DNA of 64,000 bases. Source: Physcomitrium patens (taxonomy: Eukaryota; Streptophyta; Bryopsida; Funariales; Funariaceae). The position numbers were made by a program, and so were the translations under genes. Location of the stretch: contig NC_037275.1 in NCBI RefSeq assembly GCF_000002425.4, forward strand, positions 13,379,831 through 13,443,830. The letters are read 5' to 3'. Positions 22,820-35,982 of this stretch are shown one piece after another; position 1 is the first letter of the stretch; each line of letters starts with the position of its first letter. Under the pieces are notes generated by a model, which was not told the origin of the DNA, searched no databases, and saw nothing but the letters and a program-made list of their open reading frames with translations.

Positions 22820-23280
22820 TTAATTATATAAGACATCTTGGATATAACATAAAGAGGCAAAGAAGTCTTTTAATAGACTATGAAGAAAGAAACTAATGGA
22901 ACATGGAGAACATATGAAATAAGGGAACATGGGAATCAAAAAACATGGAAACAAGTGAACTAGGGAATATAGAAACCAAGGAGCATGGATAGATGTGCCA
23001 AATATTGTAGTGTTCAATAATACAAGTTTCATCCTAATATATATATATATATATATATATATAATAAAATAACTAAAAAATAACTCAATATTTTATTTGA
23101 CATTCAAAAGTAAATACAATTGATGCTATTAAAATGAATATAAATTTCTTCTAAGTTGATTTGATTTAAAATATGCTGTAAAATAAATATAAAATCTACA
23201 AGACAATACTTACACTTTTGTTTTGTTTGTTTGTTTGTTTTTTTTTTCTTTTTTTGAAAGAACTTTAACAAATAAATAAT
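21489..23280. other. AT-rich intergenic DNA with TA/CA microsatellites
   Basis: No gene recognised. A compound (AT)n(AC)n(AT)n tract lies at 22755-22815 and an (AT)n tract at 23036-23063. Frames in this stretch are short and AT-driven. Confidence 0.6.
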
Positions 23281-23289
23281 AAACAAAAC

Positions 23290-25200
23290 TATTATGATGC
23301 TACTTTCAACGTCCAATTTAATACAAGATCAACCGATATCAAAATTCACGTCTAGCTCTTGTGTTTCAAAAACCATATTTTCATCCATAATGAGCATAAT
23401 TGGAGACGAGAATAGAGGAGAAATACTTTTTCGAGGAGTCATTTCTGTGTTTTTAGGATTAGGGTTTGAGGACCTGTCGACTCTCAAAGCTTTCGTATCT
23501 ATCGAGGTTTGAATCCTTGTAGAATATTGTGTGTGATATGCAATTTGTCGCTCCGATTGTAGTGAAGAAGGGGAGAAATTCGGTCGCAGCGTGGCAGTGC
23601 AAGCTGCCTCAAAGTAAGACGAAGTATAATCAACAAAACTTCAGTTTCATGCCAGGAACGATACTCTTCTGTCCCGTTGTTGGTAGCCTGCGGAGAATGG
23701 AATCGGACTTTGAAGAATTCGGAAAGCTTTTCGAGAAATCTCAGAATACGAAAGCCAAGGTCCGTCTCTCAGGGCCGGAATGCAGTGGGGGTTGTGTCGA
23801 TGCTGCCCGAATTTCATCTCCTGAATAACTACCTGCTTCATACAGATTCCGGACAAGATAACATTGCTCAGGTAGGGGTCGGTATTTACTCAGTTTCTTT
23901 ATAGCTGTTTTGTGACAACCAGTGATGCAGAATAAGACGTTCGGACAGTCAATCCATTGATCGGTAATATTCTTAATCAAAATCAATCTTCTGTGGAATT
24001 CGAGTTCTGCACCCTTATTGTCTTTTTTTCGTTTTTCTTTTTATTCTTTGGAATTTATTATTAGGACGCATCGTGAGCTGGTGTGCTGATACCTGAAGTT
24101 AACAATACGAAAAGGTTATGTTATGGGCGTATATGCTCTGTTGCGAACAATCGCATTCCTGTCAGGTAGTTATGCGGAATAGAACAAAACTGACGTATGT
24201 TGTCTGGACGTAATATTAACCACGTGCATGGATCTATGCAGGATGGATTAAGACGTGAGATTGAATTAGAAAATCGGCAGCTTGGATGACTTGCACTTGT
24301 CAAATTGTCTAGCATGGTTGGTGTGGAACTCATTCATTGTGAAGGACAAGCACTGAAGATTCTTCAAGACGATCTATTATTATCATCAACACTGGGAGAA
24401 TTTGTTGCTTCCAGTTATCGTGATTCTATCGCAGAAGAATCAATAAGTCCACGGTGGATACTCGCCACAATTCAGTTAGAGAGCTTGCTCGAAGGCCAAC
24501 AGTTGGACGCTGAGCTGAGCTGAGGTGATATCAAAGTGTGTCTGCTCCTGTACAGTAATCGGTGAGTGTGCGAACGAGTTTGAATTTACGCTAACCATGT
24601 GCGGAATCCCATCAGTGAATTTGGTTTTCTTCTCTGAAACTATACTCCGTCCAATCCTTGAGCTGGATATACAGTGCGGAGAGGTATGTTATGGATGAGG
24701 GTTTCATATAAAATATGAGGATCAACTTGTGTGTGCCAGAGGCATGGAGAGCTGGGAGGGGGTTAGCACTACCCTCTAACGTTTGTTGAGCAAATTAGAG
24801 CAAGGATCCGGTCGAGCTTAAATGGTTCCTATTCCAAAATAATTTCCTTCTTTTTATTGTTGAAAACCAAAAATTAATATGCTGGTTTTTATGTCGAAAG
24901 TATGAATTTAGAATATACAGTTTTGCTGTTCTCAAATTACTTGTTAATACAGTTTGTTGACAGCTTTTTGAGAGGTCGGCAGTTGACGCTACTTTGACGA
25001 TGATGGAGGGCAACTCTTTGGGAGTCATCACTTATTCGTAAAGGCCTTGGAGCTTATCGAGGGTGTGGATGTAGATGCTTGGTGGTAGGACAGGGTTTTG
25101 CATCACCAGTGGAGGATCACCCGGATGGTGTAGTATTGTTGTCAAAAGGTGTGGGCCTCGTCTTGTTCAGGTCAACCTCTCACATGTGCACACTCCTTTT
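23290..25200 (+). other. Unresolved gene-like region of normal base composition
   Basis: GC content rises clearly compared with the flanks. A plus-strand ATG at 23538 opens a frame to 23828 (MQFVAPIVVKKGRNSVAAWQ at the start). An overlapping frame, open from about 23566, ends in LPEFHLLNNYLLHTDSGQDN just before a donor-like CTCAG/GTAGGG at 23874. Another frame begins with ATG at 24314 (MVGVELIHCEGQALKILQDD) and runs to 24523. These could be exons of a small gene or of a non-coding transcript. I do not recognise the product and cannot choose one splice model. Confidence 0.35.
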
Positions 25201-28080
25201 CCATTCAAGGCTTGTTGATCTTCATATTACCGCTATGAGTTATTCATAGCTTGTTTTGATTCCGTATTGGGTAAATGCTCATTTTCGATGCCCTGTGAAT
25301 GCTTATATAACTTTGAGTTGATTCAGGTGTATAGCCGTGCTCTCCAGGCACCAGGCAGGGCTTTGTCAGCAGCTGTCTTGAGACTAAAAGTTGTTATGCT
25401 GCACCCTAAATGCAGAAACAAATTTCATTGAATTATTGGGGATAATCATTTGTACCTCAAGTTGAGACCAACAGTATCAATTTAATGAATGTGCTCACTC
25501 CAAAGTAGCTAACAAAGTCCAGTATGCAGTCCAAGCCCTCCTCAAATTATTTGAATTTTTAACAATATGGACAGCATCAATAACTGCTTTGTCACACGTG
25601 CCACAGTGTAAATTATCTTAACATTTTGACATTATGCAGATTTCTAGCAGCCAACAAATTTTAATGGTAAGAAAGTGAATAGTAAGTGACACAAAAAGAC
25701 CTTTCGACTAATGAAAAATTGGTGAAAATAAAGAATTTTTCTACACTGAATTCTTAACATTTTCTTAAATTGGATAAAGCTTAATTTGACAGTTTGTTTA
25801 CCTTTCCAACCAATTAAAATATGGAAATTTGACTTGATGTGTTGCTTTTGAAAAGATCTGTAGTTGGGCCAATGACATGAGCAAATTAAATAACAATTTT
25901 TAAAAATGGTTTTAAAAGGTGGTAGAGGTAAGTGTTTTGTATGTATATAAGAGATGGAAATTTGTAACTTACCGTTGGATCTTAACTTTCCTTTTAGTTA
26001 CAAATGTTTTTTTTCTGTTTAGATGACACATGAATTTATGTGATTCCCCTCTTTTCTCATGTTTTATACTCTAATTATTTTCTTTTATTCTTTTATTCTA
26101 CATGTTTTGTAATTTATTCATTTGTTTTATAAAAACATATTCCACAAAATTATCAAAACTAAAATAGGTTCTCATCTCTTCTTTTTTCTTACTATTCATG
26201 TCTTGTGTTGGGAAGTCACTGCTTTTGCTTCTCATGACCTTGAATGTGAAAAAGGAAATGAAAGGACCTTCATCCCACTATGTCCAAGGAGAAATATAAA
26301 CAAAAACCAAAACTAAAAACTAAAAACTAAAATTAAAAAATAATGAAAATGATGCTTTAGATTCTATACTTAGAGTATTATAGTTTCATAAGTCCACCAA
26401 AGCCAAGATAGATGTGTCTCTCTTTTGGCACACATTCTCCTTCTAATCCTTCATAAATTAAATACTAACACAAATATATATATATATATATATATATACT
26501 TTCTTCATTCTTGCACCCAAATTCATGGCTTCCTCCATAGTGTTGTCACCTTTATGGAATATCTATCCATTCATGTTCTTTCTATTTTTTCAATAAACTT
26601 TCTAAATATAGAAAAGATCCACATATTTCTCAAATTTTTTATCCTCAAAGTCAAACATCATGCATCTCTTCTAAAAATAAAAAGGTAAAAAAAATACCTT
26701 TGACACCCAAAAAAAAAGTACAATATTGGAGTGATGTGCAACATGTGCAATATTTTGTTGAAAATTTTTATGGAAAAAAACGTTATTTTATGTTTACTCA
26801 AAGCTACAACACAAAAGCCACAATGGATCACATTTGCTTTTGTTGGGATTAAAGTTCCGTGATATGTATATCTTGACATAGTAATTACATTTAGAAGCAT
26901 GTTAGTTCAAAAAAGAATCATTTTTTTTGTTCTTGTGTAGGATGATACATTGTACACAAGAAATTTATAATCATCCATTATGTAGATTAATTAGAATTTA
27001 ACCTGGTGTTGTTAGCTCTCAAATTATTTTAATCTTGTAAGCTATTGTAATTTCAACAAAAGTAAGTGTATACTTCACCCACACAAACAGTTTATGATTT
27101 TGAGATTATTATTTATGTATTTATTAACTCATGATAGAATTTGTACAGAATTTCAATTATAAAGATTTTAAAGTAGCAAATTGGAACTATGTCTTATAAT
27201 ATTAAACATATTTTACAGAATCAAATAAATAAATGCTTATTACTAACACAAGAGTATTATTCTTTCACATAAACTTTACAGACACTAATAAGAGTATTAT
27301 TCTTTTTCTTTTTGTCATATCTCATTTTTGTTTCTTTTTCACAACTTTAATATTATTAAGCTTCAATGACTTTTGATGCATTTCAATAATTTCTTTCCCA
27401 TCTTCAGGATCATTCTATTGCACTTATATTTAATTTCTGCAAAATTAAGAAAATGTATTACTTTTTACTCAAAAGAGATTTGTCAAGTTTTGATACATGC
27501 AAGATGTAATAGCATTTTTATCTATTTATTTATTTATTTATTTGTGTTGAACAAGAAGTAGGAACATGACAACAATATTTTATCTTTCACTCCTCTTCTA
27601 AAGCGTACACTTCATTGGGTAATAACAAGTGTATGGAAAGAGAGTGGAATGTATACATAGAATGAAAAATGGAATAACCCCCCCTCCCCCCCCTTTCATA
27701 TTCATTTTCAAAGGTCAAGCAAAACCCTAAAAGAAAATAAGAGAAAATCACTCCAATGAGGCAACGATGAGGGTGCCAACTAGGGTTTGCCAATACCCTC
27801 CTCCTCACACAAATGGCCACCCATCATCACACATACCCAAAACTCCCACTAACTTAATATGTACTCAAAATCCTATCCACAAAGTGCTTCGAAAAACCCA
27901 CCCACTTGCATCTCCACCCCCACCCCTCCAAATAAAACCACATATAAAAATAAAAAAAATTAAAATTAAAAAAAACTCATTCCCAAATAACAAAAATAAC
28001 CGCTTCTACACATGAGCCACAAATATTAAACATATAATTAATTAATTAATTAATTAAATACCAGGTTAAGGCTCTTTCCA
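25200..28080. other. AT-rich intergenic DNA
   Basis: No credible coding region. It holds (AT)n at 26473-26499, a TTTA run near 27518-27545 and a C-rich tract at 27677-27698. Confidence 0.6.
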
Positions 28081-28450
28081 TTGACCCATCCCCATGGGGT
28101 GAAGAGGAAGGGCCGGGCCGGGCCATGTGAGACATCCCGCGGCATTGGCTGACGAGGACTTCGCCCACGTGGGTGGCGATTGAATGAGCCAATGGCGGCG
28201 AAGGATGAGGGAGGGTCCTTCCGGCTGAGGCTGAGCTGGCACTTGCCCAGTCACAGCAGGGGGCTGGGGAGGGATAAGCTCACGAGCGTCGGGAGCGCGA
28301 GGGGGAACCATCGTTCAAAAGCCTCGGGAACCGTGTTCTCATTCTGCCCTGCCCTTGTTGTTGTGACTTTTGCTGCCCGGAAAATGAGCTCTGCCAACTC
28401 CTCCTACTTGCCCAGGCCTCTGCTCACACCGTCACCTGGCTCCACCCCCC
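28080..28450. promoter_or_regulatory. GC-rich island with a G-box
   Basis: About 370 bp that is sharply GC-rich within AT-rich DNA, with GGGCCGGGCCGGGCC near 28111-28125 and a palindromic CCCACGTGGG (G-box core CACGTG) near 28164-28173. Long frames on both strands are a by-product of GC content and none looks like a known protein. It may be an isolated promoter or a remnant exon. Confidence 0.35.
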
Positions 28451-28453
28451 TTT

Positions 28454-28488
<35 letters not shown>

Positions 28489-29591
28489 CACAAATGTCTT
28501 TAGAATTAAAATCACAATAAATAATTAAATCGAAAAAAAAAATGACATGAATTAATTCTTAGTGTGTGCTTGAAGTTAAGCTTGAAGTTAAGTTTTTTGA
28601 CATGAATGTTAAGCTCTATACTGCTTGAAGTTCACGTTTTTTGTACTCTGTTATCAAGGCTCTTTATGAAAATAAAGTAAATAAATCCCATCACATTTTC
28701 AATACTATTCATGTCAACCCACCCAAAAAATACATTCTCCCAAAATAGGGCACAATAATGCCATTTCAACACTCAAAATCAAGAGTTTATTTTTGCAAAC
28801 CAAATGGATTAGTATTAGTTGAATCTCAAGGTCTCTTGACCGTGCAATACAAAACCAATAATCAAAACATGAGCACACTGAGAAACCCCAAAACACAAGA
28901 TTGCCTATTAGCTTGTCCACGTCATGGTTTCTATCCAACGTGGCATATATATATATATATATATATATACTTCAAAACGATCTAAAGTAGTTTTCTTTTT
29001 CTTTTTCATTTTTCCTGATAGCCGGAATTTGGCTTATCAGAAACCCAACACTGGATATGAGAGCATAAAGCCAATCACCCCATGGATTCTCCGCCCACAT
29101 TGACACGTGGCGTGAACGTAGTGGAGGAACCCACCATCAAACCACCTGGCGCTGTAGATGCCAACTCAGCTCTTTCTCCTACAACAACAACTATACTGTA
29201 TTCTATTATGTATACTATTTATGTAACACGTATGTGACAATTGTGTAGGAATGACTTCCACTTTTTGGATTCTTAAAGTAGTATGTATTATTATTCTCTG
29301 GGTAATTCTCACATGTATTTATAGTTATAGAGGATTGCTTGGAATCTTTTACACAGATACGGGAATGATAATATTCCAGTGAAGTCATAGAAGAACATAG
29401 TATCGGCAAGTCCAAGTACAATGCTAATATTATAACAAAAGAATCAATTCTTACTGATGCTAAACGATTTTTTTTATTTCTTTAAAAATAAAATCCATTT
29501 TCAGAAAAATAATTCATGTCATATTTGCATAAACATGACTATCTTGCAAGTATATATATATATATATATATTGATGTATTGTGTACTAGCA

Positions 29592-29636
<45 letters not shown>

Positions 29637-30073
29637 TACACACAATGTTAATAACTATCACAATACATAAATTTTATACAGATTATTGAGTACCATGTTA
29701 TGTTCCTACTTGTTATTTTATTTTTACAATATCTAAAGTAATTTTTTATTTTGTGATCTATGTAATTTTTCAATAGCTTTGTATAAAACGATTTTCATAG
29801 AGTATTTCTATAGCACAATCTCATGCTTTGATCTAATTTAATTGGTTGATATTCTTAGTATTGACCCTGTACTTTCCACTAAGTATAACAAAAAAAACTA
29901 ACTGAATGAATAGCTGATATTAAGAATAATAATCTATATATTCAATTGCATTTAGAAAATCATTTTTATAATTGAACTTGTAAATACATTAACATATGTG
30001 CCAGTTGTTCAAGTCATTCTCATTTTATTTTATTTTATATTGTAATAATATTTTTTTTAACAATGGTATATTC

Positions 30074-30108
<35 letters not shown>

Positions 30109-30380
30109 ATTTGTAAATGCTTTTTCATGTTATTTTAGAATCAATTTACTAAAACAGTAAACTGTATGATATTTTGAAATGAATAAAATATTTTTGATAT
30201 CCTAATTTAATATGGGTATCTAATCAAGAAAACAATAGTAAAGATTTATAATAAAAACAATAAATTTGAGAAAATTTTCACTCAGATACTTTTGAAAATT
30301 CAAGAAATCTTTGAAATTTCTACAAAGCAAATGGATGTCTCTTTTGATTATTTATCTATTTATTTATTATCAAAAACCAT
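28451..30380. other. AT-rich intergenic DNA with many microsatellites
   Basis: (AT)n at 28457-28487 and 28945-28969, and compound (AT)n(AC)n at 29592-29644 and 30074-30108. A GC-richer patch at about 29030-29175 holds GACACGTGGCG, which contains an ABRE/G-box core. Confidence 0.6.
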
Positions 30381-30389
30381 ATTAGATTA

Positions 30390-30439
30390 AGGTTGTCGTT
30401 CCAAAGTGTTGAGTGGTCGACACTTTGGAACGACAACCT
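30390..30439. repeat. Perfect 20-bp inverted repeat with 10-base loop
   Basis: Left arm AGGTTGTCGTTCCAAAGTGT at 30390-30409, loop at 30410-30419, and right arm at 30420-30439, the exact reverse complement. The transcript would form a fully paired 20-bp stem. Confidence 0.95.
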
Positions 30440-30452
30440 AAACCCTAAACCC
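30437..30452 (+). promoter_or_regulatory. Telo-box (CCTAAACCCTAAACCC)
   Basis: Two plant telomere-type repeats directly after the inverted repeat, about 0.9 kb before the DUF506 start codon. Short telomere motifs are common in promoters of plant genes expressed in dividing cells. An interstitial telomere scar is the alternative. Confidence 0.6.
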
Positions 30453-30539
30453 ATGAAACCCACACTGCAGATACATTACCCATAACACATTTGACATGAG
30501 GGGTACAAACGTACACATGTACAAACTACACTCATCATC

Positions 30540-31360
30540 GTATTCGTACGGGGGTAGAAAATACGTACGTGGGACCGAGCGGAGGCCGGGGCCGGGGGCG
30601 CGGGTTTCAATGTGTCCGGTGCCAGTAGTAGTATATGTTTGTCTTTCTGCTTCGTGAGCTTTCCGAGCTGTTGTGGCAGAATCAGGCAGAGATCGATTCT
30701 TCGTTGTAGAGGTTTAGTAGTTCAGTCCCGACGAAGACGAAGATTGTGTCCCACCATGGCCATGTCGACGATGGAGCGTACCAGTTCCACCTCAATGGCA
30801 CAATGACTACTGCAATCCCTGGCTTCTCGCGGAGTCCATAACTCAGTTTCCGGTTGCTCGATCTTGTTTGTTTGTTTTCCTCTGAGTGGGAGTTCCGGGG
30901 ACGAGGTGATCGAGTCTGTAATTCGAGGTCGGATTGTGGAGCGATTTGGCAGTGGATGTTGAGTGGCCAGTGAGCTCGGTACCTCATGACCTACCGAGTT
31001 GTTACGGTTTGCCACGTTTCCATTCTCCTCTCCTTTCTTCCGTCTCCCTTGCAAGGCAAACCTCCATTTAGAGTTGTAGTTGGTTGTGGAAGTGTTGGTG
31101 AATGAGTGAATGAGTGAATGAGTGAGACGTGTGTGTGGTAGTGTTTCGTGGCTTGAATTTTAGATAGATGAGGAACGAGTTGGACTAGTAGGAAGGACGA
31201 TGTGGATGTTGTGGAGCGGGGTTGGTTGGAATGCGAAGCGCGGTGCTGATGATGAAAAGAGGTTGGATCGAGCGATTAATTAGATTTGGAGGAGTTGTTG
31301 CTTGACAAGAAGAAGGGGGTGAGGATTGAAGAGACATCGCTGGCTCATTCAAATAGCAGG
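30540..31360 (+). promoter_or_regulatory. Promoter and 5' leader of the DUF506 gene
   Basis: GC content jumps near 30565-30605 (GGCCGGGGCCGGGGGCGCGGG), as at many plant transcription start regions. A (GAATGAGT)n microsatellite at about 31100-31131 lies in the presumed leader. Several short upstream frames are present. Confidence 0.45.
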
Positions 31361-32720
31361 ATGCCTGGACTGCGATACGAGTTCATCATGAGTCCTTTCT
31401 CGAACTCGCTCAACCTCAGTGGCGGTAACATGCTTTCCCGTCACACTGGGGGAATCTCGCGGGAATGGGAAATGTTGAGGTCTAGGAATGTGCCTCACAC
31501 TCTTAATCAGCCCTCGGAGGTGCGTCGTACTCCTCAGTGGTTTCAGCAGAGCAAGATAGATTCAAAGATCAATTTCTCAGTTACTGAGAAACGTTGGACC
31601 TCCCCTGTCGTCTTGCCGGATACCAGCTACGAGGGCGAGGATTTGCAAGCCATGGTGCATGATTTCATTGAGAACGATTGCGTGGAACACATGGATGGAG
31701 CTGATGGCGATGGTGACTCTCTTGAATTAACTCTTAGTGAAAACCTGCAGGTATAGCTTTAACCCTTGGTTCCCGATCTTAGACTTGCCACACTTGGAGT
31801 GGATGTGAAACAGACTTGCACGTAGAGGATTTGGTGATGATAGGAAGCGCTGCACTAGTATCGAGGATGGCCCTACTTGCATGTCTGTAGGTTTCGTGCG
31901 GGAGAAAACCAACCGTGCAGTGACACAAGCCTTCAAGGATTGAGGAATTCGTCGCTACTGATGGTAGATTCATTCTCATCTAATTCACGTGTTGTGTCAG
32001 ATGTTGACGAATCCACACAATACACGGGAACGGGATCTTCTAGCTCACGTGAAGCGTCTCCTGCTGACACTGTATGAGGATACCAACCTAATCTGTAACA
32101 GCAATAGCACCAATTGCAAAAAGACCTGCATGAAGCGGTTCATTGTTAGGCACTTGAAGGCCTCTGGATACAGTGCTTCGGTTTGTAAATCCCAGTGGCC
32201 AAGCTCCGGCCATGTGCCTGGGGGCGAGTACGAGTACATTGACGTTGTTCTCGAAGGAGATCGACTGGTGGACCATTTCCTCGTGGACATCAATTTTCAG
32301 ACGCAGTTTGAGATCGCAAGGCCGACCCCACAATACAAGGCAGCTCTGAAGAGTCTCCCCATTGTGTTCGTCGGCACGATAGCCAATCTTGAGCAGGTTT
32401 TGGAACTCATGTCGGACGCTGCCAAAGTGTCTTTGGATCAGAATGATATGCATCTGCCGCCCTGGCGAACTTTTGACTACATGAGGGCAAAATGGTTATC
32501 CAAAGTAGATAGAAAGCTTGATTTCAGTATTTCCCCAGCTTCCAGGGACTCTTCCGGTCTTCGTTGGGGAAATAATGGAAACCTGATTCACCACGAGGCT
32601 AGGCATTGCCACGATGTAGTCAGGCATTTCAAGAATTCCTCCTTACTGAGTCGAGTAGCTCAGGATGGTTCGATACACCCCGAGAAAAGAGAGAAGGCAG
32701 GGAGCTCCACTGCAGGTTAG
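31361..32720 (+). CDS. DUF506 / PDDEXK_6-like plant protein, two exons
   Basis: Exon 1 is 31361-31750 and exon 2 is 32001-32720, joined in phase 0 through CTGCAG/GTATAG and GTGTCAG/ATG. The product is 369 residues. The start is the first ATG in frame (MPGLRYEFIMSPFSNS); the frame is open upstream but has no earlier ATG. Exon 2 carries the family core: a GYSASVCKSQW block, an EYIDVVLEGDRLVDHFLVDI block, FEIARPTPQYKAALKSLP, FVGT, and the C-terminal PPWRTFDYMRAKWLS. These are typical of plant DUF506 proteins, which are related by fold to PD-(D/E)XK nucleases. Their biochemical role is mostly unknown; some members respond to stress or hormones. The N-terminal 130 residues are acidic and less conserved. 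Confidence 0.9.
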
Positions 32721-33650
32721 GTTCTCTTGCTGCGCGAGGCGAGCATTAGCGAAAGAATTGAGCGGGTTTCTTTACTTGCTCAAAGTGGCGCCCAGCAGTG
32801 GATCAACATCCAGCTACATCGGAAGTTTTGTATTTGTATTCATTACGTGTGCCGAATATAGCAGTAGAGTATTGTATAGAGAAAAGATTGGAAAAGTAAT
32901 GACGACTTTGGAGGTTCAGGTTGGACTGTACAGGTTACTGCAAGCCCCAGGGTTTTTCTACTGCATCATGTCTAGATGAAGAGGATCAAAAGGTATTGGG
33001 AGGCCGTTTCAACATTTTGACGTCAACATATGGTACATGTATGTATGTAAAGCAACTATGTGCCAAAGCAACCTTCTTAGACATGATCATCATCAGCAGG
33101 GGATGCAATATCACTCATGCCTGCCCAGATGGTGTCCTTATAGCAGTCTAGTAGATTTATGTAGGACCCCTTCTGCTCAAACTACACTGTAATGAGACTC
33201 TTCAAGGACTAGGAAGCATAGTTTTGCAGAGGACTTTGTGTAAAATGCTTTATATTTGTTTGGTTGAACTAGTTCAGTAGACTAGACTAGACTCTATTTT
33301 TATTTTTTATTTTCTTTTTTTTCTTTTGGAAAGATGGAGCTGTAACTGAAGAAAATAGATGGATATGTGTAGACAGTAAGGTGACCTGGTGTATCTGGGT
33401 CAAGATCATGCTTTCATACACTTTTTGTTTGATAATAAACTGTATTCAGCCATCTCAAATAGATGGCTTTCTCGTACTCCTTTACTTATCCTTGTAGCTT
33501 CTCTTGTGTTAATCTTTGTTGGGTCCACTGAGTTCTTGGTTTCCAGAGGAGACCCTGGTTATGGGGACATTCCTTCAAGTGAAGATATCCTTTCAAGATG
33601 CTTGGGAGATACTGTAGAGATCAACTCATGCTGTCCCATTTAGAGGGTCA
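32721..33650 (+). other. Probable 3' untranslated region of the DUF506 gene
   Basis: It keeps the base composition of the transcribed region for several hundred bases and contains no further family homology. Frames here (for example 33389-33643) are not recognised. AATAAA-like signals are present near 33432. Confidence 0.35.
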
Positions 33651-34658
33651 AATGAGGCAAATGATCTGGTGGATTGGCTTCAAGGAATTTGTGAATTGTG
33701 GCTAAGTTGCCATGTGGATTTTTTTTGTTTTGTTTTGAAGAATTCATAATTCTTTTGGAAGAGGAGGAGTACAATTCTTTGCCCCTCTCTCTACACTAAT
33801 TTTAGAAAACATAGAGTGAATTTTCTTCACACTTTTCCGTCCATCTTGATAGCAAGTGTCAGTGGATTTCTTATGAACTTTGAATATGATTCTTCAACCA
33901 AATGCTTTCCTTCTTCTTCTTCTTCTTCTGCCCCCTTTTTTTTTTCATTTTTTTTTTCATTTTTTTTAGTTTTTGTGGCTCTGTTCTGTCTTATTTTTAT
34001 CATTTCGCATTTGCAAAACATGGTTTGATATAATGTTGCCCAATGTAGGAATGGTTAACTTCAATGTCAAGAAAATAAAAATTATATATATTGTCATGGA
34101 GTCTTTGAAAAAATTTCATACAAAACTTATATTGGAGAAAAGAAAAAAAATTAGGTTTACTTTAGATTTTTTTTGGCATTAATTTTCCTAATATAACAAA
34201 TCGTATCCTAGTAATGAAAAAACATTTCACAAATATAAATTACATTTTGAGATTTGATTCACATATTCTGTTGATTTCTTTCTCTATTGATGTCCTTTTC
34301 CATCTCTTTCTATTCCAAACCAAAAATAAGAAATACGTTTTACTAGTAAGAAGAGTCTTAGTTTTATTTCAACCTTTTGAAAGGTACCAAGGGCTCTTGA
34401 TATATGTGTATATGTATGTGTATATATATATATATATATATATTTATATTTGTGTTGTTATATCTGTTTTGTATTATTAAGACTAATGTTAATATACATA
34501 TGAAAAACATTTATTGATAGTATAAATAATTTAATCTAAATTTATCAAAACCTAACCTAACCTTTATGTCTTCTTTGCTCAGTTGAAGACTTATGCAAAT
34601 CAACTTACCTTTCATTAAAAAATCCACAGAAGATACATATCATTCATGCAGTAAAACA

Positions 34659-34699
<41 letters not shown>

Positions 34700-35380
34700 T
34701 TTAAAACTTACAAAAACCAAAAATATCACATTGCAACCATTTTTAAAATTTTGATTCTCTTTTTTTAAAAAAATAAAGAAGTAATATTTTTTAAGATATA
34801 TATTATTTGCAACCTTTGTACAGATATGCAAAATACAACTATATCCATCTACCTATAAAACATGTCTTTGATCATAAAAGATTTTCACTTTATCTTAAAC
34901 TGAAGACACTAAGATTAAGACTTTCAAATTTTTGTTTTAATTGAATACTAACAATGAACAAAGAAAAAATCACATTTTGGCCTGTGTTCGCTTAATATTA
35001 GTTGTTTATTTATTGTATAGAAATTTCTGGAAAAAGTTACAAATTTTTATTTTTAATTATTATTTTTATTTATAAAAGAAGTCTAATTCTTCAAAACTTG
35101 AAAATATTGCTATCATCACTCAACCTTATAGTTTATAACCCAAAGCTTTTAAATTCTCAAAACAGAATTTATCTCAAACTATCATTTAATGTTTTAACAC
35201 CTTTTGTGAAAAAATATTAAAATAAATTTGAATTTACGTTAGAAATCCATTTTCTTTTAATTGACTCCCAAAAGAAAGGAAAAAAAGAAAAATCTTACAT
35301 CAAATCTACTTTAAGATGATATTTAAAATATTTACAATGAAATCTACAAATTCTCCAATTTATTGTAACGTATGGACATT
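33651..35380. other. AT-rich intergenic DNA
   Basis: No gene recognised. It contains (AT)n at 34421-34443 and a 36-T homopolymer at 34662-34697. Confidence 0.6.
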
Positions 35381-35389
35381 CATCTCCAT

Positions 35390-35982
35390 TTTTGAATCCT
35401 ATGATCAACTATTGTAGCAAACAATTTTGTATGAAGAATGGATCACTTCATACGTTTCTTTTAACTTTCCCAAGTTTACTTCTAACAAGCACAAATGATA
35501 CACCCACAAAGAACAAAAAAGACAAACTGGAGGCACCATGGATGAATAAAATACGACTCCGACGGACCATTCATTCATCGACGACAACGAACGGAGATAG
35601 AAATTCATCCAAACCCCCAAACGAGGCGGAAACCCAGATGAAGGATACGAAAAGGCTAAAGGGGGACGAGAGATCTCTTCGAGGGCTGCGGGGAATCAGA
35701 AGAAGCGGGGGAGGAATCCAATTTTGTGTTCTGATAGTGGGATTTTTATCAGCAATTACCCAAGAGAGAGAAAGCGAGGAACTGGGCGATTCTGATCACG
35801 AGCTCGATCGCTGCGAGAGCAGCTTCTGTGTGGGAAAATTGACGCAGAAGAAGAAGCGGCGAGATTGATTGATTGATTGTTTGCGGGGCGGCAGAACGAA
35901 GAGATTATTACCACCGAGGAAGTTGTTGTTTAGGTCGCTGGAAATCGTAGTTGTAGCTTGAAATCGTCGCTGGGAGGGAGCA
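35390..35982 (+). promoter_or_regulatory. Promoter and 5' leader of the UGPase-like gene
   Basis: Base composition changes from AT-rich to mixed near 35520, and a leader-like purine-rich stretch runs to the ATG at 35983. A long frame (35392-35868) has no earlier family support and its start is not ATG, so I treat it as non-coding. Confidence 0.4.

Noticed and set aside
28066..28503. Opposing frames in the GC-rich island
   Set aside because: Open on both strands because GC-rich DNA has few stops; the plus frame ends in an (AT)n microsatellite (YIYIYI).
30612..31054. Frames on both strands before the DUF506 gene
   Set aside because: Non-ATG start on the plus strand and antisense copies on the minus strand; most likely leader sequence.
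31286..31360. Upstream extension of the DUF506 frame
   Set aside because: Starts with TTG; the first in-frame ATG is at 31361 and family similarity lies further downstream.
35392..35868. 158-codon frame before the UGPase-like gene
   Set aside because: No ATG at its start, no family signals, mixed composition typical of a leader; overlaps the presumed promoter.
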